From: a bacterium
GTDB taxonomy: Bacteria; Planctomycetota; JAFGQW01
Length of the DNA stretch: 64,000 bases
Reading direction: 5' to 3'
Assembly: GCA_030426805.1 (NCBI GenBank)
Contig: JAUHXU010000002.1
Coordinates: 744,001-808,000, forward strand
Positions within the stretch are counted from its first letter, which is position 1; every line of letters begins with the position of its first letter. This document shows, in pieces, positions 25,816 to 34,317 of the stretch. Position numbers and translations under genes: made by a program. The notes under the pieces are model-generated. The model was not told the origin of the DNA. It made no database searches and saw nothing but the letters and a program-made list of their open reading frames with translations.

Positions 25816-28068
25816 ATGACCGAACGAATCGAGCGGTTTCGATACGACGATGACATCGTCCGCAAGTTCCTGTTCGCGACGCTGATCTGGGGCGTCGTCG
25901 GGATGTTGGTCGGCATCGTGATCGCGGTCCAACTCGCGATGCCGTCGCTGAACGGCTCTCATCCGGCTCTCACGTTCGGCCGGCTGCGCCCGCTGCACAC
26001 GAACGCCGTGATCTTCGCATTCGCCGGGAACGCGATCTTCTGCGGGATCTACTACTCGACGCAGCGGTTGCTCAAGGCGCGGATGTTCAGCGATGCGCTC
26101 AGCAAGTTCCACTTCTGGGGCTGGCAGGCGATCATCGTCGCGGCCGCGATCACACTGCCCCTCGGCTTCAACCAGTCGAAGGAATACGCCGAGCTGGAAT
26201 GGCCGATCGATCTCGCGATCGCGGTCGTCTGGGTCGCGTTCGCGGTGAACTTCTTCGGCACGATGATCCGGCGGCGTGAGCGACACCTCTACGTCGCGAT
26301 CTGGTTCTACATCGCGACGATCGTCACGGTCGCGCTGCTGCACATCTTCAACAACCTGGTCGTCGTCGCGTCGGCGTTGCGGAGCTACCCGATCTACGCG
26401 GGCGTGCAGGACGCGTTCATGCAGTGGTGGTACGGCCACAACGCGGTCGCGTTCTTCCTGACGACGCCGTTCCTCGGCCTGATGTATTACTTCATGCCGA
26501 AGGCGGCGAACCGACCGGTCTTCTCCTACAAGCTGTCGATTCTCCACTTCTGGACGCTCGTCTTCATCTACATCTGGGCGGGGCCGCACCACCTGCACTA
26601 CACGGCGCTCCCGGCATGGGCCGCGACGCTCGGCATGCTGTTCAGCTTGATGCTGTGGATGCCGTCGTGGGGGGGGATGATCAACGGCCTGCTGACGCTG
26701 CGCGGCGCGTGGCACAAGGTCGCCGAGGATCCGATCCTCAAGTTCATGGTCGTCGCGATCACGTTCTACGGGATGTCGACGTTCGAGGGCCCGATGCTCT
26801 CGATCAAGACCGTCAACGCGCTGTCGCACTACACCGACTGGACGATCGCGCACGTGCACGCCGGCGGCCTGGGTTGGGTGGGTTTCCTGACGTTCGGGAT
26901 GATCTACTGGCTCGCCCCGCGGCTGTTCCAGACGGAACTCTTCTCGCGCAAGCTGATGACGACGCACTTCTGGATCGGGACGCTGGGCATGATGCTCTAC
27001 GTCGTGCCGATCTACGTCGCGGGCATCACGCAGGGGCTGATGTGGTTCGCATTCGACGCCGAGGGGCTGCTCGCGTACGAGTTCGTCGAGACGACCGACA
27101 AGCTGATGGTCTTCTACTGGGCGCGCGTGTTCGGCGGCGTGCTCTACGTCAGCGGCGCGCTGTTGTGCCTCTACAACTGCGTGCGGACGTGGGCCAGTCG
27201 GCCCGCGACGTACGAGGTCAAGGAGCACGAGGCGCCGGCGCTGACCGACGACTACGTCGACCCGGATCCGGGCCCGACGGAACTCGAGAAGTCCCCGGCG
27301 CACGTCGTTCCGCTCGCCTACAAGCTCGAACGCTTCGAGCGTGCGGCGTGGCACCGAAAGTGGGAGCGTCTGCCGATCTTCTTCAGCGTGATGGTGACCC
27401 TCGCGGTCGTCGTCGCCTCGCTGTTCGAGATCATCCCGACGTTCGTGCTCAAGTCCAACGTCCCGACGATCGCGACGGTCACACCGTACACGCCGCTCGA
27501 GCTGTCCGGACGCGACCTCTACATCCAGAACGGCTGCAACAACTGCCACTCGCAGATGATCCGGCCGATCTGGGCGGAGACCCAGCGCTACGGCGAGTAT
27601 TCCAAGGCCGGCGAGTTCGTCTACGACCACCCGTTCCTGTGGGGGTCGCGACGGATCGGTCCGGACCTCGCGCGCGAGGGCGGGAAGTATCCGCACCTGT
27701 GGCACCTGCGCCACATGATCGACCCGCAGTCGACGACACCGCAGTCGATCATGCCGGCGTATGCGTGGATGGCCGACGAGACGATCGACTTCGACGACCT
27801 GCAGAAGTCGGTCGACGCGATGGTCACGCTCGGCGTGCCGTATGACAACGACGGCGCCGGTGCGATCGAGCACGCGAAGACCCAGGCGAAGGAGATCGCC
27901 GACAAGATCGTCGAGCAAGCCGGTGCCGGTAGCGGCCTCGACGCGACGAGCCTCGCCGGCAAGAAGATCGTCGCGATGATCGCCTACCTGCAGCGGCTCG
28001 GCACCGACGCCAAGTTGACGGCGGCGCCCGAAGCCGAGGACGCGACGCGGAAGGAGGCGAAGCGATGA
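25816..28068 (+). CDS. ccoNO: Fused cbb3 cytochrome c oxidase subunit CcoN-CcoO
   Basis: 750 residues; ATG 25816 follows GAGGAAGG. Residues 1-480 form CcoN, the membrane subunit that reduces oxygen and pumps protons. Haem/CuB ligands are visible in LRPLHTNAVIF, YGHNAVAFFL, GPHHLHYT and IAHVHAGGLGW. A charged linker leads to CcoO: one membrane anchor (SVMVTLAVVVASLFEIIP) and a monohaem domain with C574-NNCH, RIGPDLAREGGKY and the distal-ligand segment MPAYAWM. CcoN and CcoO are separate genes in most proteobacteria; the fusion is known from some planctomycetes and relatives. It is the first gene of an eight-gene operon and overlaps ccoQ (ATGA). The upstream region has a consensus sigma-54 promoter rather than an FNR box. 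Confidence 0.95.
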   Translation: MTERIERFRYDDDIVRKFLFATLIWGVVGMLVGIVIAVQLAMPSLNGSHPALTFGRLRPLHTNAVIFAFAGNAIFCGIYYSTQRLLKARMFSDALSKFHFWGWQAIIVAAAITLPLGFNQSKEYAELEWPIDLAIAVVWVAFAVNFFGTMIRRRERHLYVAIWFYIATIVTVALLHIFNNLVVVASALRSYPIYAGVQDAFMQWWYGHNAVAFFLTTPFLGLMYYFMPKAANRPVFSYKLSILHFWTLVFIYIWAGPHHLHYTALPAWAATLGMLFSLMLWMPSWGGMINGLLTLRGAWHKVAEDPILKFMVVAITFYGMSTFEGPMLSIKTVNALSHYTDWTIAHVHAGGLGWVGFLTFGMIYWLAPRLFQTELFSRKLMTTHFWIGTLGMMLYVVPIYVAGITQGLMWFAFDAEGLLAYEFVETTDKLMVFYWARVFGGVLYVSGALLCLYNCVRTWASRPATYEVKEHEAPALTDDYVDPDPGPTELEKSPAHVVPLAYKLERFERAAWHRKWERLPIFFSVMVTLAVVVASLFEIIPTFVLKSNVPTIATVTPYTPLELSGRDLYIQNGCNNCHSQMIRPIWAETQRYGEYSKAGEFVYDHPFLWGSRRIGPDLAREGGKYPHLWHLRHMIDPQSTTPQSIMPAYAWMADETIDFDDLQKSVDAMVTLGVPYDNDGAGAIEHAKTQAKEIADKIVEQAGAGSGLDATSLAGKKIVAMIAYLQRLGTDAKLTAAPEAEDATRKEAKR

Positions 28069-28184
28069 TCCCGTTGTTGGTCTCGATCGGGGCGTTCGTG
28101 TTGGTCGCCCTCTACCTGTTCAACCGGACGAATCAGGCGCGCTTCGAGCGCGCCAAGGACCTGCCGCTGGCGGATGACGCGTAG
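28065..28184 (+). CDS. ccoQ: CcoQ/FixQ small cbb3 subunit
   Basis: A 39-residue ORF starting inside the ccoNO stop (ATGA). It has one membrane helix (PLLVSIGAFVLVALYLF) followed by a charged tail (NRTNQARFERAKDLPLADDA), the normal form of CcoQ, which stabilises the oxidase. It lies 8 nt before ccoP. Confidence 0.85.
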   Translation: MIPLLVSIGAFVLVALYLFNRTNQARFERAKDLPLADDA

Positions 28185-28192
28185 GAATAGCC

Positions 28193-28834
28193 ATGAGTTC
28201 GCAAGACTATCTGCTCGACCACAGCTACGACGGCATCCAGGAATACGACAATCCGCTGCCGGGTTGGTGGAAGATGCTGTTCTTCGTGACGGTGTTCATC
28301 GCGCCGTTCTACTGGCTCTACTACCACATCGGTGTCGGCCCGTCGATCGACGACGAGTACAAGCTCGAGATGGCCGCCTACTACGAAGAGCAAGCCAAGC
28401 AGTTCGAGGGCGTCGAGGTCACCGAGCGAATGATCTGGGACCTGATGCAGGACTCGAAGCTGCTCGCCGGCATGGAGAAGCGCTTCCAGTCGAAGTGCGC
28501 GACCTGTCACGCGCAGCGGGGCGAAGGCGACGCGTGCCCGAACCTCACCGACATGTTCGCGAAGAACGGCGGCGACCTGATGTCGATCTACCAGACGATC
28601 CGCGCCGGTGTGCCGGGGACGGAGATGAAGGACTGGGAGCAGGAGCTCGGACCGGCCGGCGTGCTGACGATGGCGGCCTACGTCGGGAGCCTTCGCGGCA
28701 AGAACGTCGACGGGGGCAAGGCGCCCGAGGGCACCGAGTTCACGATCGTCGAGCCGCCGGCCGCACCGGCGGCGGACACCCCGAAGACCGACACCCCGAA
28801 GACCGACGCGCCGCAGGACGGCGAGAAGAAGTAG
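28193..28834 (+). CDS. ccoP: CcoP, monohaem form
   Basis: 213 residues. The N-terminus DHSYDGIQEYDNPLPGWW is the CcoP signature, followed by one membrane segment (MLFFVTVFIAPFYWLYYHIG). Only one haem c motif is present (C102-ATCH, then GEGDACPNLTD), whereas the usual CcoP of about 300 residues has two. The end is a low-complexity Pro/Thr/Lys tail with the unit KTDTP repeated. Electrons from cytochrome c must therefore reach CcoO through a single haem. A shortened CcoP is known in some other lineages. Confidence 0.92.
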   Translation: MSSQDYLLDHSYDGIQEYDNPLPGWWKMLFFVTVFIAPFYWLYYHIGVGPSIDDEYKLEMAAYYEEQAKQFEGVEVTERMIWDLMQDSKLLAGMEKRFQSKCATCHAQRGEGDACPNLTDMFAKNGGDLMSIYQTIRAGVPGTEMKDWEQELGPAGVLTMAAYVGSLRGKNVDGGKAPEGTEFTIVEPPAAPAADTPKTDTPKTDAPQDGEKK

Positions 28835-28841
28835 CCGACTC

Positions 28842-30227
28842 GTGACCGCGACCCAGGCCCCCGACGAACGCGTCCTCTCGACGCTCAACCGCGACGGAAG
28901 CCGCCGCTGGATCCGCCCCAAGGTCTCGAAGGGGCGCTTCCATCGGCGGCGCATGATCGTCGGCTGGGCCTTGATCGCGCTCTTCACCGCGTTGCCCTAC
29001 ATCCGTGTCAACGGCATGCCGGCGGTGCTGATCGACATCGTGCACCGCAAGTTCACGCTGTTCGGCTACACGTTCCTCGCGACCGACACGAAGATGCTGA
29101 TGCTCGTCGCGATCAGCGTGATCGTCACGATCGTGCTGTTCACGAGCGCGTTCGGCCGGGTCTGGTGCGGGTGGGGCTGCCCGCAGACGGTCTACCTCGA
29201 GTTCCTCTACCGACCGATCGAACGCTGGCTCGAGGGCTCGCACACGAAGCAGCAGAAGCTCGACCGCGAAGGGCCGAACTGGCGTCGGATCGTCAAGTAC
29301 GCGCTCTACATCGTGCCGTCGCTGTTCCTGACGCACATCTTCCTCGCCTACTTCATCGGGGTCGAGGAGCTGTGGCGTTGGGTTCGCAGTTCGCCGTTCG
29401 AGCATCCGACCGCGTTCATCGTGATGGCGATCGTCACGGGCGCGATGTATTTCGACTTCACCTACTTCCGCGAGCAGGTGTGCGTCGTGATGTGCCCCTA
29501 CGGGCGCCTCCAGTCGGTGTTGCTCGACAAGAACTCGTTGGTCGTGGGCTACGACCCGACGCGGGGCGAGCCGCGGGGCAAGAAGCGCGACCCGAACGCC
29601 GGCGATTGCATCGACTGCAAGAACTGCGTGACGACGTGTCCGACCGGGATCGACATCCGGGACGGGCTGCAGATGGAGTGCGTCAACTGCACGCAGTGCA
29701 TCGACGCGTGCGACGCCGTGATGGACAAGCTGAAGCGGCCAAGGGGGCTGATTCGCTACGCGTCCCAGAACCAGCTCGAGGGCGAGAAGCCGAGGTGGAT
29801 CCGCCCGCGGACGATCGTCTACTCGCTGTTCCTCTGCGCCGCGGCGACGGCGTTCGTGACGCTGCTCGCGACGCGCAAGACGGCGGACGTGATCGTGCTG
29901 CGGGCCAAGGCGTCTCCCTACACCGTGGACGACGCCGGCATGGTCCGCAATCGGATCCGCGTGAAGATCCAGAACCGCGACACGGTCGGGCGCGACTACA
30001 CGATGACGCTCGAGGGCATCGAGGGCGCGACGATCGTGACCGCGCAGAATCCGCTGCACGTCGCGGTCGGCGAGATGGAGACCGCGGGGTTGTTCGTCAA
30101 CGTGCCGCGAGGCGTATTTCAGAACGGGTCCTGCGAGGTGACGATCCGCGTCACCGACGGCGCGGGATTCGACGCGCGACGGAAGTACCGACTGCTGGGT
30201 CCCTGGGGGCCCGGCGAGACGAAGTGA
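28842..30227 (+). CDS. ccoG: CcoG/FixG/RdxA membrane ferredoxin of cbb3 assembly
   Basis: 461 residues, GTG start 7 nt after ccoP. Membrane segments alternate with GRVWCGWGCPQTVYLEFL (FixG signature), CVVMCPYGRLQ and two 4Fe-4S motifs, CIDCKNCVTTCPTGID and CVNCTQCIDACD. The C-terminal Ig-like FixG domain is present (about 350-461). CcoG reduces Cu(II) to Cu(I) for insertion into CcoN in studied bacteria. Position and motifs are canonical. Confidence 0.95.
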   Translation: MTATQAPDERVLSTLNRDGSRRWIRPKVSKGRFHRRRMIVGWALIALFTALPYIRVNGMPAVLIDIVHRKFTLFGYTFLATDTKMLMLVAISVIVTIVLFTSAFGRVWCGWGCPQTVYLEFLYRPIERWLEGSHTKQQKLDREGPNWRRIVKYALYIVPSLFLTHIFLAYFIGVEELWRWVRSSPFEHPTAFIVMAIVTGAMYFDFTYFREQVCVVMCPYGRLQSVLLDKNSLVVGYDPTRGEPRGKKRDPNAGDCIDCKNCVTTCPTGIDIRDGLQMECVNCTQCIDACDAVMDKLKRPRGLIRYASQNQLEGEKPRWIRPRTIVYSLFLCAAATAFVTLLATRKTADVIVLRAKASPYTVDDAGMVRNRIRVKIQNRDTVGRDYTMTLEGIEGATIVTAQNPLHVAVGEMETAGLFVNVPRGVFQNGSCEVTIRVTDGAGFDARRKYRLLGPWGPGETK

Positions 30228-30240
30228 CAGGAGGCGCCTG

Positions 30241-30732
30241 ATGAAACTGAAGAAGGGCTGGGTCTGGCCGTTGGTGCCGGTCTTCGTGCTCGGGTTCTCG
30301 GTCTGCATGCACGTGACGATGTTCGCGAAGGCTGCGGCCGATCCGACGATCGCCGTCGAGAAAGACGCGTATCGCCGCGGCATCCGCTGGGACGAGGAAC
30401 TCCGGCAGCGGAGCGTGAACCGGGCGTTGGGCTGGACCGTCGCGATCGACGTCGATGCGGACGCGATCGTCACGGCGCGTATCGCGCGTCCCGACGGCAC
30501 ACCGGTCGCCGGCGCGACGGTCGAGGTCGAGCTGTTCCACCACGCGCGCGCGAGCCGTATCGTGACGACGACGATGCGGCCGACCGACGACGGCGCCTAC
30601 CAGGTCGAGCTGCCGTACCGCAAGCGCGGATTCTGGCGGATGCACTTCGACGTGACGCTGGGCGATCTCCGCTTCACCGACACCGTGAACCACTTCGTCC
30701 GGCGCCGTTTCGCGCCCGTCACGGCGCGCTGA
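30241..30732 (+). CDS. ccoH: CcoH/FixH cbb3 assembly protein
   Basis: 163 residues, ATG with GGAGG 6 nt upstream. One N-terminal membrane helix (WPLVPVFVLGFSVCMHVTMF) is followed by a periplasmic FixH domain with PDGTPVAGATVEVELFHHAR and YRKRGFWRMHFDVTLGDLRF. It stabilises cbb3 subunits during assembly. It lies between ccoG and the SafE gene as in other fixGHIS clusters. Confidence 0.9.
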   Translation: MKLKKGWVWPLVPVFVLGFSVCMHVTMFAKAAADPTIAVEKDAYRRGIRWDEELRQRSVNRALGWTVAIDVDADAIVTARIARPDGTPVAGATVEVELFHHARASRIVTTTMRPTDDGAYQVELPYRKRGFWRMHFDVTLGDLRFTDTVNHFVRRRFAPVTAR

Positions 30733-30739
30733 GGGCCCC

Positions 30740-31501
30740 GTGGTCGCCCTGCTGACATCGATCGGCGTCGCGAGCCTGCTCGGCAGCGTGCACTGCGCCG
30801 GCATGTGCGGCGGCTTCTCCGGCTGGGTGGCCGCGGCGGCCCGGCCCCGCGGTGCGCGGTGGGGGGCCCAGGCGGGCTACCACGCCGGCCGGTTGTCGAC
30901 CTATGCGGCGATGGGGCTCGTCGCGGGGTTCGTCGGCGGGGCGGTCAACGTCGGCGGGGCGTGGGTCGGGCTGAGCCACGCCGCCGCGGTCGGGGCCGGC
31001 GTGTTGATGCTCGTGTGGGGCGTCGCGCGGCTCGTGGGCGCCCGCGTGCCGTTCGCGATTCCGGTGCCGTCGCGCATCCGGGGAGCGATCACCGCGACGC
31101 TGCGGACGCTCGGGGACGCGCCGCCGTCGTTGCGCGGCTTCGCGATCGGTTTGCTGACGACGTGGCTGCCCTGCGGGTGGCTCTACGCGTTCGTGCTCGC
31201 GGCGGCGGGCACCGGCGACCCGCTGTCGGGCCTCGCGGTGATGGGCGCGTTCTGGCTCGGCACCGTGCCGATCCTGCTCGGCGTGGGGATCGGAGTCGGC
31301 GCGCTGTCGACGCCGCTGCGACGCCACCTGCCGCGCGTGACCGCGGCCGCGTTGGTCGTCGTCGGACTCGCGTTGATCGCCGGGCGTATGCCGGCGGTCG
31401 CGATGCCGAGCGAGCCGCGTTCCCTCGAACGAAACGTCGAGCATGTCGTCGTCCCCGATCCCGATGCGCCCTGTCCGTGCGGCCATGCCGACGCTCGTTG
31501 A
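30740..31501 (+). CDS. SafE/DsbD-type membrane protein of the cbb3 cluster
   Basis: 253 residues, GTG start 7 nt after ccoH. About six membrane helices in two homologous halves carry GSVHCAGMCGGFSGW in the first and TTWLPCGWLYAFVLAAA in the second. The paired Cys motifs are those of the TauE/SafE (cytochrome c biogenesis transmembrane) family often found in cbb3 operons. A role in copper or thiol handling for oxidase assembly is inferred from context. The tail (VVVPDPDAPCPCGHADAR) has a CPCGH motif that might bind metal. It overlaps ccoI. Confidence 0.85.
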   Translation: MVALLTSIGVASLLGSVHCAGMCGGFSGWVAAAARPRGARWGAQAGYHAGRLSTYAAMGLVAGFVGGAVNVGGAWVGLSHAAAVGAGVLMLVWGVARLVGARVPFAIPVPSRIRGAITATLRTLGDAPPSLRGFAIGLLTTWLPCGWLYAFVLAAAGTGDPLSGLAVMGAFWLGTVPILLGVGIGVGALSTPLRRHLPRVTAAALVVVGLALIAGRMPAVAMPSEPRSLERNVEHVVVPDPDAPCPCGHADAR

Positions 31502-33905
31502 GGCGACGTCGACGACCGCCGCGTGCGCGCACTGCGGTCTGCCGGCGCCCGCGCCCGCCGACGGCGTGCAGGCGTTTTGCTGCCCCGGCTGCCGGAGCGT
31601 GTATGCGCTGATTCACGAGGTCGGCGCCGAGGGCTTCTACCGATTCCGCGACGGCCCGACCGCGCCGGCCGAGACGACCGACGACGACTTCGAGCGGTTC
31701 GACGACGCGCGTTTCCGTGCGCGCTACGTGCAGGCGGCGCCGGACGGGACCGCGACGGTCGAACTGCACCTGACGGGCGTGCATTGCGCCGCGTGCGTGT
31801 GGCTCGTCGAGCGACTGCCTCGCCTGCATGCCGGCGTGATCGACGCTCGGCTGGAGTGGACGCGGGGCCGCGCGCGAATCCGGTGGGACGAGACCGCGAC
31901 GACACTGTCCGCGGTCGCGCGCACGCTCGGTCGCTTCGGCTACGTGAGCCACCCGCTGCGCGACGCGGACGGGCGCGCCCGCGACGCCGAGGACCGCGAC
32001 CTGTTGATTCGGATCGCCGTCGCCGGCGCGTCGGCGGGCAACGCGATGTTGATCGCGTTCGCGCTCTACGGCGGCGCGTTCCACGGCATGGCGAGCGAGC
32101 ACAGCTCGTTTTTCTGCTGGGCGAGCCTCGCCGCGTCGCTGCCGGGCGTCGTGTGGGGGGGATCGGTGTTCTTCCGCGGGGCGTGGGCGGCGCTGCGGTC
32201 CGGCGCGTTGCACATGGATCTGCCGATCTCGATCGGCATCGCGGTCGGCTTCGGCGCGAGCGCGGTCAACACCGTGCGTGGCGCGGGCGACGTCTGGTTC
32301 GACTCGGTCACGGCGCTCGTCTTCCTGTTGCTCTGCGGGCGGTGGTTGCAGCATCGTCGTCAGCGTCATGCGGCGGATGCGACGCGCGTGCTGCTCGCGT
32401 TGGCGCCGCCGACCGCGCGCCGCCGCGAGGCGTCCGGGCGTGTCGCGACCGTGTCGATCGAAGCCGTCGACGTCGGCGACCGTCTCGTCGTCGCCGTGGA
32501 TGACACGGTGCCGGTCGACGGACGGATCGCCGTCGGGCGTTCGGCGATCGATCGCTCGTTGCTCACCGGCGAGTCGCAGCCTGTCGCGGTGGCCCCCGGC
32601 GACGCCGTGCACGCCGGCACCGTGAATCGCGGCGCGCCGATCGAGATCGACGTGGAGCACGTGGGCGACGCGACGCGCCTCGGCAAGATCGCGCGCCTCG
32701 TCGAGGAGGGGGCGCGGCGACGTCCGCGGATCGTTCGACTCGCCGATCGCATCGCCGCGTGGTTCGCCGGCGGTGTGCTCGTCGCGGCGGCCGCGACCGT
32801 GGCCGCGTGGTGGGGCGTCGACCCGACCGCTGCGATCGCCAATGCGGTGGCGCTGCTCGTCGTCACGTGCCCGTGTGCGCTCGGGCTCGCGACGCCGCTC
32901 GCGGTCGGCGTCGCGCTCGGTCGGGCCGCCTCGGCGGGCATGTTGATCAAGGGCGGTGACGTCGTCGAGCGGCTCGCGCGGCCGGGCCGCGTCTGGCTCG
33001 ACAAGACCGGCACGCTCACGACCGGCGACATGCGCGTCGTCGATTTCGACGGCGATCCGGTCGCGCTCGCGCTCGCTGCGCGCCTCGAGCGCGACGTCTC
33101 CCATCCGATCGCCCGTGCGCTCGCGGGGGCCGACGGCGCCGAGCGCTTCGCCGACGCGACCGTCGACGACGTCGAGGCGACGCCCGGGCGCGGCGTCCGC
33201 GGCACGGTCGACGGACGTCGGGTCGTGGTTGGCGCGGCGGACTGGGTGCTCGACGGTGCGTGCGGCGACGACGTCGAACGCATCGCACGCGCCGGTCGCA
33301 CGCCGATCGCGATCCGGATCGACGGTGCACTCGCCGGGATCGCGGCGATCGGCGATGTGCCGCGCGCCGATGCGGGCGACGCGCTCGCCCGCCTGACCGA
33401 CGCCGGGTGGCGGGTCGGGATCCTCTCCGGGGATCGGCCGGAGGTCGTTGCCGCCGTCGGGCGGACGCTCGGGCTCGCGGAGGACGACTTGATCGGCGGC
33501 GCGACGCCGGAGGACAAGCTCGCGCGAATCGAAGCGGATGCGGCGGCCGGGTCGGTCGTGATGGTCGGCGACGGCGTCAACGACGCGGCTGCGCTGGCCG
33601 CCGCGACGGTCGGCGTCGCGGTGCACGGCGGCGCGGAGGCGTCGCTCGCCGCGGCGGACGCGTTCCTGACGCGCGCGGGGCTCGCCGGTGTCGCCGACCT
33701 CGTCGACGGGGCGCGCCGGACCCGGCGCCTGATCGTCCGGAATATCGCGTTCTCGATCGGCTACAACGCGATCGGTGCGGCGCTCTGCGCGGCGGGGCTC
33801 GTCGGCCCGCTGGTCGCTGCGGTGCTGATGCCGCTCAGCTCCCTGACCGTGATCACGAACAGTGTGCGGGCCCGAACGTTCGACGAGGAGCCGACGTGTC
33901 GCTGA
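31485..33905 (+). CDS. ccoI: CcoI/FixI copper-transporting P-type ATPase
   Basis: 806 residues from ATG 31485; an alternative ATG at 31443 would lengthen the overlap with the previous gene. The N-terminus has a CxxC metal-binding module (CAHCGLPAP...FCCPGCRSVY), then an HMA domain with GVHCAAC (Cys101). The eight-helix core carries the ion motif CPC (462-464), TGES, the phosphorylation motif DKTGTLT (Asp506) and GDGVNDAAAL. The double N-terminal Cys module is typical of FixI/CcoI rather than CopA exporters. It supplies copper for the CcoN active site. It overlaps ccoS by 10 nt. Confidence 0.93.
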   Translation: MPTLVEATSTTAACAHCGLPAPAPADGVQAFCCPGCRSVYALIHEVGAEGFYRFRDGPTAPAETTDDDFERFDDARFRARYVQAAPDGTATVELHLTGVHCAACVWLVERLPRLHAGVIDARLEWTRGRARIRWDETATTLSAVARTLGRFGYVSHPLRDADGRARDAEDRDLLIRIAVAGASAGNAMLIAFALYGGAFHGMASEHSSFFCWASLAASLPGVVWGGSVFFRGAWAALRSGALHMDLPISIGIAVGFGASAVNTVRGAGDVWFDSVTALVFLLLCGRWLQHRRQRHAADATRVLLALAPPTARRREASGRVATVSIEAVDVGDRLVVAVDDTVPVDGRIAVGRSAIDRSLLTGESQPVAVAPGDAVHAGTVNRGAPIEIDVEHVGDATRLGKIARLVEEGARRRPRIVRLADRIAAWFAGGVLVAAAATVAAWWGVDPTAAIANAVALLVVTCPCALGLATPLAVGVALGRAASAGMLIKGGDVVERLARPGRVWLDKTGTLTTGDMRVVDFDGDPVALALAARLERDVSHPIARALAGADGAERFADATVDDVEATPGRGVRGTVDGRRVVVGAADWVLDGACGDDVERIARAGRTPIAIRIDGALAGIAAIGDVPRADAGDALARLTDAGWRVGILSGDRPEVVAAVGRTLGLAEDDLIGGATPEDKLARIEADAAAGSVVMVGDGVNDAAALAAATVGVAVHGGAEASLAAADAFLTRAGLAGVADLVDGARRTRRLIVRNIAFSIGYNAIGAALCAAGLVGPLVAAVLMPLSSLTVITNSVRARTFDEEPTCR

Positions 33906-34036
33906 TCTACATCCTGCTTCCGCTCGCGCTCGTCTTCGCGACGATCGCCGTGATCGTCTTCGTGATCGCCGCCCGCCGCGGCCAGTTCGACGACCTCGAC
34001 ACCCCCGCGGTCCGCGTCCTCTTCGACGACGAGTAG
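33896..34036 (+). CDS. ccoS: CcoS/FixS cbb3 assembly peptide
   Basis: 46 residues, GTG start inside the end of ccoI. One membrane helix (IYILLPLALVFATIAVIVFVI) is followed by AARRGQFDDLDTPAVRVLFDDE, the classical CcoS tail. It is required for cofactor insertion in cbb3 oxidases. It is the last gene of the operon; a dispersed repeat follows at once. Confidence 0.93.
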   Translation: MSLIYILLPLALVFATIAVIVFVIAARRGQFDDLDTPAVRVLFDDE

Positions 34037-34053
34037 ACCGGCGCGCCGGGGGG

Positions 34054-34300
34054 TGCGTTCGATCGATGCGCTTCGTGGGCCGATTCTGCACCGATTGTTG
34101 CGATGGGTGCGCGTGGCGAGGCGATCCTGCACCCGCTGCCTGTCCCCGGCGGTGTTGCGCGCGCGCGTCGGTGCAATCCTGGCCCGCCAAGCGCAGACAT
34201 GCCGCGCATGTGGTGCAGAATCCGCGCGCGAAGCGCATCCAACGAACCTGGCCCGGCCACCTCCCCCGAACGCTCTCGATCCGGAGACCGAGATTACGCG
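34054..34300 (+). repeat. Dispersed non-coding repeat, copy A
   Basis: It shares recognisable blocks with 43169-43470, 43621-43960 and (inverted) 56181-56570. These are GATGCGCTTCGTGGGCCG/ATTCTGCACC, GGCGAGGCGATCCTGCACCC, GCCGCGCATGTGGTGCAGAA/TCCGCGCGCGAAGCGCATCC and a final CTCGATCCGGAGACCGAGAT. Left and right blocks are partly inverted repeats of each other (GATGCG...TGCACC against GGTGCA...CGCATC), so a long RNA hairpin is possible. It lies between the ends of ccoS and a convergent gene. Confidence 0.8.
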
Positions 34301-34317
34301 GGGGGAGGCGCCCGACC

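Noticed and set aside
28193..28834. Truncated or frameshifted ccoP
   Set aside because: No second CXXCH is found in any frame before ccoG, and the reading frame ends with a natural Lys-rich tail. It is a monohaem form rather than a broken gene.
34054..34300. Short coding genes inside the dispersed repeats
   Set aside because: Several frames are open, but the copies differ by indels that are not multiples of three, and no start with SD is conserved.
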